From Salvelinus alpinus (taxonomy: Eukaryota; Chordata; Actinopteri; Salmoniformes; Salmonidae): 64,000 nucleotides of DNA. The notes beneath the pieces were generated by a model. It was not told where the DNA came from. It saw nothing but the letters and a program-made list of their open reading frames with translations, and did no database searches. The stretch is from assembly GCF_045679555.1 (NCBI RefSeq), contig NC_092100.1:31683106-31747105 (forward strand). The letters run 5' to 3'. The first letter of the stretch is position 1. The number at the start of each line of letters is the position of its first letter. Of the stretch, positions 53,721 through 63,040 are shown piece after piece. Position numbers and translations under genes: made by a program.

Positions 53721-54014
53721 CCAGGCAGAGATAGCAAGAGCGGTTCGTTGCTCCAGTGCCTTTCCGTTCACCTTCACACTCCTGGGCCAGACAGGGAAAA
53801 AGGGAAACGTTTCTGAGTGGTTGGGGGTTCTCAGAGGTGATAGGCTGCCTATGAGCTAACTCCCTGATTTGCTCCATAATAGCCTTAAACCCCTGGTCGT
53901 GGCATTCCGTCAGGGAACGAAGCCCTTCCAGAAGGTCCTGAAGTAGCTCCTCATGCCTCCCAATGGCGGCTGCAGGGAGACAGCGTGGCGGAGCTGGTCC
54001 AGGTCTGCTGCGTC
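53721..54014 (-). pseudogene. gypsy-like gag N-terminal fragment
   Basis: Immediately inside the LTR the minus strand gives a frame with RHEELLQDLLEGLRSLTECH, DQGFKAIMEQIRELAHRQPI and ENPQPL, a helical charged segment as found at the start of salmonid gypsy Gag proteins. It shifts frame relative to a start near the LTR and ends within 300 bp where another repeat takes over. The capsid core and zinc knuckle are missing. Confidence 0.6.
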
Positions 54015-54436
54015 TGTCATGGCCAGTTCGTACTATAAAGGGCAGAAGGCGAGACTGAGATACAGACACAGGAGGCAGATGGTTAGAGTCCAAGATGTTT
54101 ATTAACAATCCATAAGGGATAGGCAAGAGAATGGTTGTGGACAGGCAAAAGGTCAAAACCAGTTCAGAGTTCCAGAGGTACAGAATGGCAGGCAGGCTCG
54201 AGGTCAGGGCAGGCAGAATGGTCAGGCAGGCGGGAATGGAGTCCAGAAAAACAGGCAAAGGTCAAAACCGGGAGGACTAGTAAAAGAGAATAGAAATGCA
54301 GGAGCACGGGAAAAACATGCTGGTTGACTTGAACATACAAGACAAACTGGCACAGAGAGACATGAAACACAGTGATAAATACATCAGGGAAAATAAGACA
54401 ATCACAAGGACAGGTGAAACAGATCAGGGCGTGACA
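54015..54436 (-). repeat. gypsy-like 5' LTR, 422 bp
   Basis: On the minus strand it runs TGTCACGCCCTGATCTGTTT (54436) to AACTGGCCATGACA (54015). AATAAA-type sequence (GTTAATAAACATCTTGG) lies about 85 bp before its 3' end. It is followed by gag-like sequence, so it is a 5' LTR. No typical TGG-type primer binding site was found after it. Its first 13 bp equal those of the proline-rich element LTR. Confidence 0.75.
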
Positions 54437-55107
54437 ATTTAGCTAATTTAGAAGCTCACAGCCAATGCCAGCACCAAGAGGGCAGACAAATATGGTGCCT
54501 AGCTAATTAAGTAATTTTTCCTGCAAGCCACCTACTGTAGCTAGCTAGCTAGCTTTAGTTTATCTACTGAAACCCATACGTATTGCTGGCTAGCATACTA
54601 CTATGTTACAGTGGGGGGAAATTGAATAATGTTTCTGTTTGCTAACTTAGCTAGGTAGTTAGCTAAAAACTACCCGTAGCCATATCTATGACAAAAAATA
54701 GAAGAGGTTTTACAATCTGAGATCTTTTGTATCTCGATTGTAAAACCTCTTTGCTTTTAGTCATAGATATGGGTGCTAAACAGCAAGCTAAAACGTTACA
54801 TCCAGCTACCTAAAGCTACATTTACCAGAAAATGTTAGCACATGACTGGAGTTGGCTAGCTAGTTAGCCTGGTGACTGCTAACTTGTTATGCACCACACC
54901 TCATGTTTGTAACTTGTTAGCAAACATGTGTAACATCAGAAACTGAATTATTTTACGAGCTAGCTATGTAACATAATTGACGAGGGATGACAATGGTTAT
55001 GATTATGACAGTGGATACATTTGAATTTCCCAACATTATAGGCATGATGCAAGATAGGATTCCAAACCGATGTAAATAACAAATATTGTATATCAAGAAT
55101 CAAATCA
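54437..55107. other. unassigned stretch with a hairpin
   Basis: TAGCTAGCTAGC-rich sequence near 54540 and a long hairpin at 54680-54772 are the only structures seen. Confidence 0.4.
54680..54772. repeat. long imperfect inverted repeat
   Basis: CCATATCTATGAC at the left pairs with GTCATAGATATGG at the right. AGAGGTTTTACAATC pairs with GATTGTAAAACCTCT. A 7-8 nt loop closes it and only a short mismatched stretch interrupts it. Confidence 0.88.
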
Positions 55108-55659
55108 AATCAAATGTTATTGTCACATACACATGGTTAGCAGATGTTAATGCGAGTGTAGCGAAATGCTTGTGCTTCTAGTTCCGACAATGCAGTAATA
55201 TCCAACGAGTAATATAACCTAACAATTTCCCAACAATTACCTTATACTCAAATGTGTAAAGGAATGAATAAGAATATGTACATAAAAAAAATATATGAAT
55301 GAGTGATGGTATAGAACGGCATAGGCAATATGCAGTGGATGGTATAGAGTACAGTATATACATATGAGATGAGTAATGTAGGGTATGTAAACATATAAAA
55401 GTGCCATTGTTTAAAGTGTTTTGTGATACATTATGGCAAGATGCAGTAGATGGTAGAGTACAGTATATACATATGAGATGAGTAATGTAGGGTATGTAAA
55501 CATTATACGAAGTGGCATTGTTTAAAGTGGCTAGTGATACATTTATTACATACATTTTTCCATTATTGAAGTGGCTGGAGTTGAGTCAGTATGTTGGCAG
55601 CAGCCACTCAATGTTAGTGTTGTTTAACAGTCTGATGGCCTTGAGATAGAAGCTGTTTT

Positions 55660-56145
55660 TCAGTCTCTCGGTCCCCGCTTTGATGCACCTGTACTGACCT
55701 CGCCTTCTGGATGATAGTGGCTCGGGTGGTTGTTGTCCTTGACAATCTTTTTGGCCTTCCTGTGAGATCGGGTGGTGTAGGTGTCCTGGAGGGCAGGTAC
55801 TTTGCCCCCGGTGATGCGTTGTGCAGACCTCACTACCCTCTGGACAGCCTTACGGAAATGGGTGGAGCAGTTGCCGTACCAGGCGGTGATGCAGCCCGAC
55901 AGGATGCTCTCGATTGTGCATCTGTAAAAGTTTGTGAGTGTTTTTGGTGACAAGCCGAATTTCTTCAGCCTCCTGAGGTTGAAGAGGCGCTGCTGCGCCT
56001 TCTCCACCACGCTGTCTGTGTGGTTGGACCATTTCAGTTTGTCCGTGATGTGTACGCCGAGGAACTTGTCTACCCTCTCCACTACTGTCCCGTCGATGTG
56101 GATAGGGGGGTGCTCCCTCTGCTGTTTCCTGAAGTCCACGATCAT
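55660..56145 (-). pseudogene. LINE RT C-terminal region
   Basis: The minus-strand frame reads [79 protein letters not shown] and ALQDTYTTRSHRKAKKIVKD. These match the C-terminal RT/connection part of the copy at 33336-34052. The catalytic FADD segment is absent from this copy. Confidence 0.85.
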
Positions 56146-56259
56146 CTCCTTTGTTTTGTTGACGTTGAGTGTGAGGTTATTTTCCTCAATCCACGGTTTC
56201 TGGTTTGGGAATGTTTTAATAGACGCTGTGGGTACGACATCACCGATGCACTTGCAAAT

Positions 56260-56846
56260 TGTTATGATTTTTACGAATAATGACTAAATGATGTATACAT
56301 TTGACGTAAAACTATAACCAACAGAATTCTACCCCGTCACTGTATGATTGTATGAAATTTATTAGAATTATAAATATATAAATCTGATGCGTGTAGTTTT
56401 AGTCAAAATTAGAACAAGGACTTTTTGTTCCTTTTTAGTATGTAAGCAGGGTGCAAGTGTGAAACAAATGATAAGAGGAGCTATCGACAGACAAGCTGTA
56501 CTACTGTGTTCCTTACAGGACATTCTGTCCCCACCCAGGGAGGGGAGAGACCTTGGGCTTGTAGTAGATTGCATAACAGGTGGTAGACAATGTATGAGAA
56601 GGAGAAGACTTGTGAACTATATTGTCATTGTCTTAGAGGAGGAGGGACAGTTATGACGAAATGAGAGGTTAATAAACCAATATACATGTAAGGATGGGCA
56701 GCGCTCTCGTAAATAAACATGCTGACTATGGTAAACTGGCCTCTGTCTGTTTCATTTTAATAAGAACCTTACAAATTCTTAGTAACAGACAGAGTATTTT
56801 AATTGAAGTTCAGTTTATGAACATTGAGAACAAAATTCTCATGACA
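56260..56846 (+). mobile_element. solo LTR, 587 bp, retroviral-type
   Basis: The ends TGTTATGATT and TTCTCATGACA form a short imperfect inverted repeat. The flanks CAAAT (56255-56259) and CTAAT (56847-56851) fit a 5-bp duplication with one change. A TATA-like TATAAATATATAAA lies at 56369-56382 and AATAAA at 56671. The LINE continues on both sides, so the insertion is clear. No internal genes are present. Confidence 0.7.
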
Positions 56847-56859
56847 CTAATAAATCCGC

Positions 56860-58189
56860 TCACCGAATCAGCGTATTCATCAATGTTGTTGTTTGCCGCA
56901 ATGCGGAACATATCCCAGTCCACGTGATCGAAGCAATCTTGAAGCGTGGAATCTGATTGGTCAGACCAGCGTTGAACAGACCTGAGCGCGGGAGCTTCCT
57001 GTTTTAGTTTCTGTCTATAGGCTCTAAGCAACAAAATGGAGTCGTGGTCAGCTTTTCCGAAAGGAGGGCGGGGGAGGGCCTTATATGCTTTGCGGAAGTT
57101 AGAATAACAATGATCTAGGGTTTTGCCAGCCCTGGTTGCGCAATCGATATGCTGGTAGAATTTAGGGAGCCTTGTTTTCAGATTAGCCTTGTTCAAATCC
57201 CCAGCTACAATAAATGCAACCTCAGGATATGTGGTTTCCAGTTTACATAGAGTCAAATGAAGTTTGTTCAGGGCCATCGATGTGTCTGCTTGGTGGTGGG
57301 GGGGGGGGGGGGGGGATATATGCGGCTGTGATTATAATCGAAGATAATTCTCTAGGTAGATAATGCGGTCGGCATTTGATTGTGAGGAATTCTAAGTCAG
57401 GTGAACAGAAGGACTTGAGTTCCTGTATGTTGTTATGATCACACCACGTCTCGTTAATCATAAGGCATACACCCCGGACCTTCTTCTTACCAGAAAGATG
57501 CTTGTTTCTGTTGGCGCGATGCGTGAAGAAACCAGCTGGCTGTACCGACTCCGATAACGTGTCTCGAGTGAGCCATGTTTCCGTGAAACAAAGAACGTTA
57601 CAGTCTCTGATGTCTCTCTGGAAGGCTACCCTTGCACGGATTTCGTCTGCCTTGTTGTCAAGAGACTGGACATTGGTGAGTAGTATGCTCGGGAGCGATG
57701 CGCAATGTGCCCGTCCACGGAGCCTGACCAGAGACCGCTCCGTCTGCCGCTTCTACGGCGTCGTTGTTTAGGGTCGCTGGCTGGGATCCGATCCATTGTC
57801 CTGGGTGGTGGGCAAAAACAGAGGATCCGCTTCGGGAAAGTCGTATTCCTGGTCGTAATGTTTGTGAGTTGACGTTGCTCTTATATCCAATAGTTCCTTC
57901 CGACTGTATGTAATAAAACCTAAAGATTAGCTGGGGTAACAATGTAAGAAATAACACATAAAAAAACTAAATACTGCATAGTTTAATTGGAACGGGAAGC
58001 GAGGCGGCCATCTCTGTCGGTGCCGGAAGACATGTAAGGCAAGAAATACCTAGAGACTTCTTTAATATTAGACATTGCGCACCAGCTGTTATTGACAAAA
58101 AGACTCACAGCCCCACCCCTCGTCTTACCAGACATAGCTTCTCTGTTCTCCCGGTACATTGCAAATCCCTCCAGCTCTATATTATCCAT
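56860..58189 (-). pseudogene. LINE endonuclease, frameshifted
   Basis: Pieces in order: 58189-57983 (DNIELEGFAMYRENREAMSG, KTRGGAVSLFVNNSWC); 57461-57243 (INETWCDHNNIQELKSFCSP, SSIIITAAYIPP); and 57277-56860 (FIVAGDLNKANLKTRLPKFY, AGKTLDHCYSNFRKAY, KADHDSILLLRAYRQ). The motifs GDLN, LDH and ADHDS mark the APE-type endonuclease core. The G run converts part of the frame to polyproline and shifts it. Confidence 0.8.
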
Positions 58190-58259
58190 GTCGTCGTTCA
58201 GCCACGACTCTGTGAAACATAAGATATTACAGTTCTTAATGTCCTGTTGGTAGGATAAT

Positions 58260-59231
58260 CGTAATCATAGGTCATCCATTTTTCTCTATAACTGGTAGAT
58301 TGGGATAGAACACACTCTAAAGTTTCCAAAACTGTTAAAATAGTGTCTGTGAGTATATCAGAACTGATTTGGCAGGCAAAAACCTGAGAAAAATCAATTC
58401 AGGAAGTTGTTTTTTGGGGGGTTTTGTCGTTTTCTATTCAATGCCATAACAGTATCCATTGACTTAGGACTCAAACTGCAGTTTCTATGCCTTCCACTAG
58501 ATGTCAACAGTCTTTCGAAATAGTTTCAGGCTTGTATTCTGAAAAATGAGGGAATAAGAGCATTCTGAATGACTGGACGCTAAAGTGTCGCACAGCTTTT
58601 TCATGCGCTCGACAGAGAGAGAGCAATTCTTGTTTACCTTTTAAATTGACGACGTTATTGTCCGGTTGAAATATTATTGATTATTTAGGCTAAAAACAAC
58701 CCGAGGATTGAATATAAACATCGTTTGACATGTTTCTATGAACTTTACGGATACAATTTGGATTTTCTTGTCTTCCTGTTTTGACTGTGTTTGAGCCTGT
58801 GGATTACTGAAGAAAACGCGCGAACAAAACTGAGGTTTTTGTATATAAAGAGACTTTATCGAACAAAATAAACATTTATTGAGTAAATGAATGTCTGCTG
58901 AGTCAACCATATGAAGATCATCAAAGGTAAGGGATTAATTTTATCTCTATTTCTGACTCTGACTCTGTTCTACTTGGCTGGTTACTGTTTGTAATGAATT
59001 GTCTAGTGGGCTATGTTCTCAAATAATCGTAAGGTATGCTTTCGCCGTAAAGCATTTGTTAAATCTGACACCGTGGTTGGATTCACAAGATGTTCAAATT
59101 TAAACCTATGTAAAATATGCTTTGTTTTCTGAATTTTTATAATGACTATTTCTGTATTTGAATTTGGCGCCCAGCAGTTTCACTGGCTGTTGAAGAGGTG
59201 GGACGCTAACGTCCCACATACCCAAGAAAGG
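58260..59231 (+). mobile_element. TTAA-type non-autonomous DNA element, copy 3
   Basis: Shared blocks with copy 2: TTGGGATAGAACACACTCTA, GGCAGGCAAAAACCTGAGA, CTTCCACTAGATGTCAACAG, ATGAAGATCATCAAAGGTAA and GAATTTGGCGCCCAGCAG. The right end CCCACATACCCAAGAAAGG is followed by TTAA (59232-59235). The left end is missing. GTGGGACGCTAACGTCCCAC near the right is a perfect palindrome. Confidence 0.7.
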
Positions 59232-59235
59232 TTAA

Positions 59236-59690
59236 GTGAGAATGCTGTTCATTTACTACAGCTCAGCGTTCAACACTATAGTGCCCACGAAGCTCATCAC
59301 TAAGCTAAGGACCCTTGGACTAAACACCTCCCTCTGCAACTGGATCCTGGACTTCCTGACGGGTCACCGCCAGGTGGTTAGAGTGGGCAACAACACTTCT
59401 GCCACGCTGATCGTCAACACTGGGGCCCCTCAGGGGTGTGTACTTAGTCCCCCCCTGTACTCCCTGTTCACCCACGACTGCGTGGTCACGCATGACTCAA
59501 ACACCATCATTAAGTTTGCAGACGACACAACAGTGGTAGGCCTGATCACAACACCGATGAGATAGCCTATAGGGAGGAGGTCAGAGAACTGGCAGTGTGG
59601 TGCCAGGACAACAACCTCTCCCTCAATGTGAGCAAGACAAAGGAGTTGATCATTGACTACAGGAAAAGGTGGGCCAAACAGGCCCCCATT
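59236..59690 (+). pseudogene. LINE reverse transcriptase fragment
   Basis: The frame 59236-59565 reads [60 protein letters not shown] and [12 protein letters not shown]. In a shifted frame REELAVWCQDNNLSLNVSKT-like sequence and TKELIIDYRK follow to about 59680. It is a plus-strand relative of the LINE at 33336-34052. FADD is present, but both ends of the domain are missing and the frame breaks near 59553. Confidence 0.85.
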
Positions 59691-60000
59691 TTTTTACTGT
59701 ATGTTTCTATGTGAATGGGAATTTCATCATGACCACCAGTTCTCTTCGCAACAGATTGTGTTTGGCGTAGTTGATCACCAGTTCTTGTTGAATAACCAGT
59801 TGTCTTTGAGTTAGCATTAAATAATGTATACCTCCCTGTATTTTAGATTTTGACAAATAAACATTCTTTGTATATCTGAATGTCTAGCATATGTTTGATG
59901 CTACTGAGCCCTGTACAGCTTAAATAAATATATTCTGTGAATCTATAAAGGCAGACACATTTTGAAGATTGATAGAGAATCCATATTTATTTTATGGTGG
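59691..60000. other. unassigned stretch
   Basis: AT-rich sequence with no recognisable gene or repeat ends. Confidence 0.35.
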
Positions 60001-60008
60001 TTCTACAT

Positions 60009-60176
60009 CAGGGCTCTCCAACCCTTTTCCTGGAAATCGACCGTCCTGTAGGTTATCTAGCACACCTGATTCTAATAATTAGCTGGTTGACAAGCTGAAC
60101 CAGGATAGTTACAACTGGGGTTGGAGCGAAAACCTACAAGAGGGTAGCTCTCTAGCTACAGGGTTGGAGACCTCTG
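60009..60176. mobile_element. hAT-type MITE, 168 bp, exact 8-bp target duplication
   Basis: Ends CAGGGCTCTCCAACCC and GGGTTGGAGACCTCTG form a 16-bp inverted repeat with two mismatches. TTCTACAT flanks both sides (60001-60008 and 60177-60184). A half copy is present at 10878-10962. Confidence 0.93.
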
Positions 60177-60204
60177 TTCTACATGGTCTTGTGCTGAGCA
60201 CGCT

Positions 60205-60342
60205 GGCTGCGTTTACATAGGCACGTTTTTCCACCAATTGGTCTTAATCACATCCGTCTTTTTCAGAACTGATCTGGTTGATCAAAAGACCAATTAGTGA
60301 AAAAATATATCAGAATTGGGCTGCCTGTGTAAACTCAGCCAT
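60205..60342. mobile_element. palindromic MITE, copy 2
   Basis: GGCTGCGTTTACATAGGCA and TGCCTGTGTAAACTCAGCC are inverted ends, and CTGATCTGGTTG with AAAGACCAATTA lie inside, as in the copy at 14083-14217. Confidence 0.8.
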
Positions 60343-61214
60343 CATTCCTTTGTCCGGCATTCGGTACACTGGCAATGGTGTTCAGCATGGTGGGCTGGGG
60401 AAGCTGAGACTTTGTGCTCATGGAGAATGGTCTTGTCCTGTCTGCGATGAACGGCCAGCTGGATAAGACTCTGCCGGAAGTGGTGTAGGGCTTCTTAACC
60501 ACCAACTGCTTGGTGCTCTTGCAGAAGATTTGCTGGTACTGCATGTCTCCTGGAAAGACAAGGTTGTGGTGTTAGCATTTTTTTTTAAATTGTGAATGGG
60601 ACATAGGCCACACACCTTTGTTGGTAAAGGTGTCAACTGAATGGGACCAGCTAGCGTATTGTTTATGGACAATGAGGAACATTGGCAGCTGCTTTTGAGA
60701 GGAAAGATCAGTCAACAAATTGAATGGGCTGGTGGGCTACAGAAGGTGTGAAAAGTCTTAGGAGGGCAGTTCTTACACAATGTTGTGTATGGGAGATTGA
60801 GGAGAAATGGCCCCTCTCAATCGCTCTCATACACTGTCTGTAAACCTCCCCTAGCCCATTGACACAACATTTTTGTCAATAGTAGCCGTTTGATTGGTGA
60901 TTTTTCTAGACATGTCTTTCTTTGTATATTGTTTTGAGAATCTACAGAGAGAAGAATGAAGTGGTTGTGTCATTACTGGTGTAGTCTTGATTTTATACCT
61001 TTCAGTGTCCTTTGCTGGTTTCTGTCACACGATCTTGCGGTTCTTCATTACTGCGAGGTGTGTCCGCTCCCTTATGCTTGTGTACACAAAATGCCACTTT
61101 AGGGTATTTTTCATTGGGGCACTGTGGAATGACTCCAGAGTTTTACAAAGAGAAAAGGTAAAAAGAGGGGTAAACTAAGTCGGGAGTCCAGTCGGGTATC
61201 CGACTGGGTACAGT
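60343..61214. other. unassigned stretch
   Basis: No gene is supported. Frames of 60-85 codons overlap on both strands. GTCGGGAGTCCAGTCGGGTA at 61180-61215 is a local imperfect palindrome next to the proline-rich element. Confidence 0.35.
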
Positions 61215-61265
61215 CGGACTCCCGACTGCAAACCTGAACTTATAAGGGAGGGTCCGGGTGGGCAT

Positions 61266-62141
61266 CTACCCTCGGTGGCGGCTCTGGTTCTGGATGCCGC
61301 CCCCCCCCCCCCCCCCATCTTTACCCTGATCCCTCCGCCTTTGTTGAGCTGAACCGTGGCTCATCGCCGGAGGCTCTGGACTGTGGATCATCGCCGGAGG
61401 TTCCGGACTGTGGCCCGTCGTTGGAGGTTCCGGACTGTGGCCCGTCGTTGGAGGTTCCGGTCGGTGGCCCGTCGTTGGAGGTTCCGGTCTGTGGCCCGTC
61501 GTTGGAGGTTCCGGTCTGTGAACTGTCGCCGGACGCTCTGGACTGGGTACTGTCGCTGGAAGCTCTGGACTGGGTACTGTCACCGGATGCTCTGGACTGG
61601 GTACTGTCGCCGGACGCTCTGGACTGGGTACTGTCGCCGGACGCTCTGGACTGGGTACTGTCGCTGGACGCTCTGGACTGACGAGGCGCACTGTAGGCCT
61701 GGTGCGTGGTGCCGGAACTGGTGGTACCGGGCTGGGGACACGCACCTCAGGGCGAGTGCGAGGAGCAGGAACAGGGCGTACTGGACCCTGGGGGCGCACT
61801 GGATGCCTGGTCCGCGGCGCCGGAACTGGTGGTACCGGACTGAGGACACGCACTTCAGGGCGAGTTTGGGGAGGAGGAACAGGATACACTGGACCGTGGA
61901 GACGCATTGGAGATCCAGAACATAGAGCTGGCTCAATATGTCCTGGCTGGATGCCCATTCTAGCCAGGCAAATGTGTGGAGCTGGAATAGAGCGCACCGG
62001 GCTAAGAATGCGAACTGGAGACACCATGTGCATCTCTGCATAACACGGTGCCTGACCAGTTACACGCTCCCCACGGTAAGCACGAGGAGTTGGCTCAGGT
62101 CTCCTACCTGACAGCCAATCTCCTCGTGTGCCCCCCCTCAA
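61266..62141 (-). CDS. proline-rich repeat ORF, copy C (hypothetical, 291 codons)
   Basis: The open frame begins near 62141 and shares with copy A the non-repetitive start (EPTPRAYRGERVTGQAPCYA, EMHMVSPVRILSPVRSIPAP). It has about three 36-residue units (VRVLSPVPPVPAPRTRHPVR) and about sixteen 9-residue units (RPATVPSPE, EPPTTGHRP). A run of G shifts the frame near its C-terminus, and in another frame RVDAHPDPPL is readable, matching copy B. Unit numbers differ from copy A (three against seven long units). No known domain is recognised. Confidence 0.45.
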   Translation of the reverse strand: MRGGTRGDWLSGRRPEPTPRAYRGERVTGQAPCYAEMHMVSPVRILSPVRSIPAPHICLARMGIQPGHIEPALCSGSPMRLHGPVYPVPPPQTRPEVRVLSPVPPVPAPRTRHPVRPQGPVRPVPAPRTRPEVRVPSPVPPVPAPRTRPTVRLVSPERPATVPSPERPATVPSPERPATVPSPEHPVTVPSPELPATVPSPERPATVHRPEPPTTGHRPEPPTTGHRPEPPTTGHSPEPPTTGHSPEPPAMIHSPEPPAMSHGSAQQRRRDQGKDGGGGGGGIQNQSRHRG

Positions 62142-62399
62142 AAAAATCTTGGGGCTTTCTCTCGGGCTTCCGTGCTAGCCGTGTACCTACATATCGTTGC
62201 CGTTCCTCTATTCTCCGGTATTTTTCCTCGTAGTATCGCCGTTCCGCTTTCGCTGCCTCTAACTCCTCCTTAGGACGGCGATACTCCCCCGGCTGTGTCC
62301 AGGGTCCTGCTCCATCTAATATCTCCTCCCAGGTCCATTTCCCCATTAAGCGCTTTTCCTCCTTGTCACGCTGCTTGGTCCTGTTAGGGTGGGTTATTC
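62104..62399 (-). CDS. N-terminal helical segment of the proline-rich element (hypothetical)
   Basis: The minus-strand frame, which is also open through the 3' part of the LTR to 62478, reads KRLMGKWTWEEILDGAGPWT, GEYRRPKEELEAAKAERRYY and EEKYRRIEERQRYVGTRLAR. Copy A preserves the same sequence at 8580-8741 (EEWTWEEILDGAGPWTQAGE, KEEIEAAKAERRYYEKYKRG). The charged heptad-like stretch should form an alpha helix. The frame ends in the T/G-rich junction, and the proline-rich frame begins in another phase, as in copy A. The role is unknown. Confidence 0.5.
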
Positions 62400-62801
62400 T
62401 GTCACGTTCGTCGTAGTGAGGAGACCAAGGCGCAGCGTGATTGGAATACATTCTTCTTTTAATGAAGAATAAACACAAAACAAACTAACAAAGTAACAAA
62501 ACGAACGTGAAGCTATAAACACTGAGTGCTGACATGCAACTACACATAGACAATAACCCACCAGAACCTAATTGGAAAATGGCAACCTAAATAGGATCCC
62601 CAATCAGAGACAATGATAAACAGCTGTCTCTGATTGGGAACCAATTCAGGCCACCATAGACCTACAATATGCCTAGACTAACAAACACCCCTAGACATAC
62701 AAAAACCCTAGACAGGGCAAACAAGCATACCCGCCCTCGTCACACCCTGACCTGACCAAAATAATACAGAAAACATAGATAACTAAGGTCAGGGCGTGAC
62801 A
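62400..62801 (-). repeat. LTR-like terminal unit, copy C (402 bp)
   Basis: On the minus strand it runs TGTCACGCCCTGACCTTAGT (62801) to CTACGACGAACGTGACA (62400), the same length as copy A. It keeps CTCTGATTGGGAACCAATTC-type and CACGCTGCGCCTTGGTCTCC blocks and TTTATTCTTCATTAAAAGAA near the 3' end. The interior follows directly, so it is a 5' LTR. Confidence 0.78.
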
Positions 62802-63040
62802 ACACTTCACACATAAAGTTTGTATACTTTTCAAGTTACAGTATTTCCTTAATAACATTTTTAATGACATCACAAAATAACAACCCAAATGACATTATTA
62901 TAATTTAGATCTTCTCTGACCATTCCCCACATTCTATGTTAGAAATATTGTTCCACTATTCAATTTAGAATGTGTTAGAGTTTCGGTGGGGAAACGTCTG
63001 TGTAGACAAAAGCACATTCCTTTGTGAATTTGTCGAGGGA

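Larger units (their letters stand above)
55108..58250 (-). mobile_element. Rex-like LINE, internally deleted, carrying a solo LTR
   Basis: The minus strand reads endonuclease (58189-56860), linker (to about 56188), then directly the C-terminal RT region (56145-55660) and the 3' UTR ending near 55108 in repeated AAATCAAATC on the plus strand. The reverse transcriptase palm is missing at the 56188 junction. A 587-bp LTR sits at 56260-56846. A run of about 19 G at 57298-57316 lies within the endonuclease. Confidence 0.8.
61215..62399 (-). mobile_element. proline-rich non-autonomous LTR element, internal region, copy C
   Basis: On the minus strand it follows directly after the 402-bp LTR. It shows the N-terminal helical segment (62399-62104), a T run and G run at 62134-62147, the proline-rich ORF, then a long G run (complement of the C run at 61299-61316) and GTAGATGCCCACCCGGACCC. 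The polypurine tract and 3' LTR seen in copy B are absent: the sequence diverges near 61215. Confidence 0.65.
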
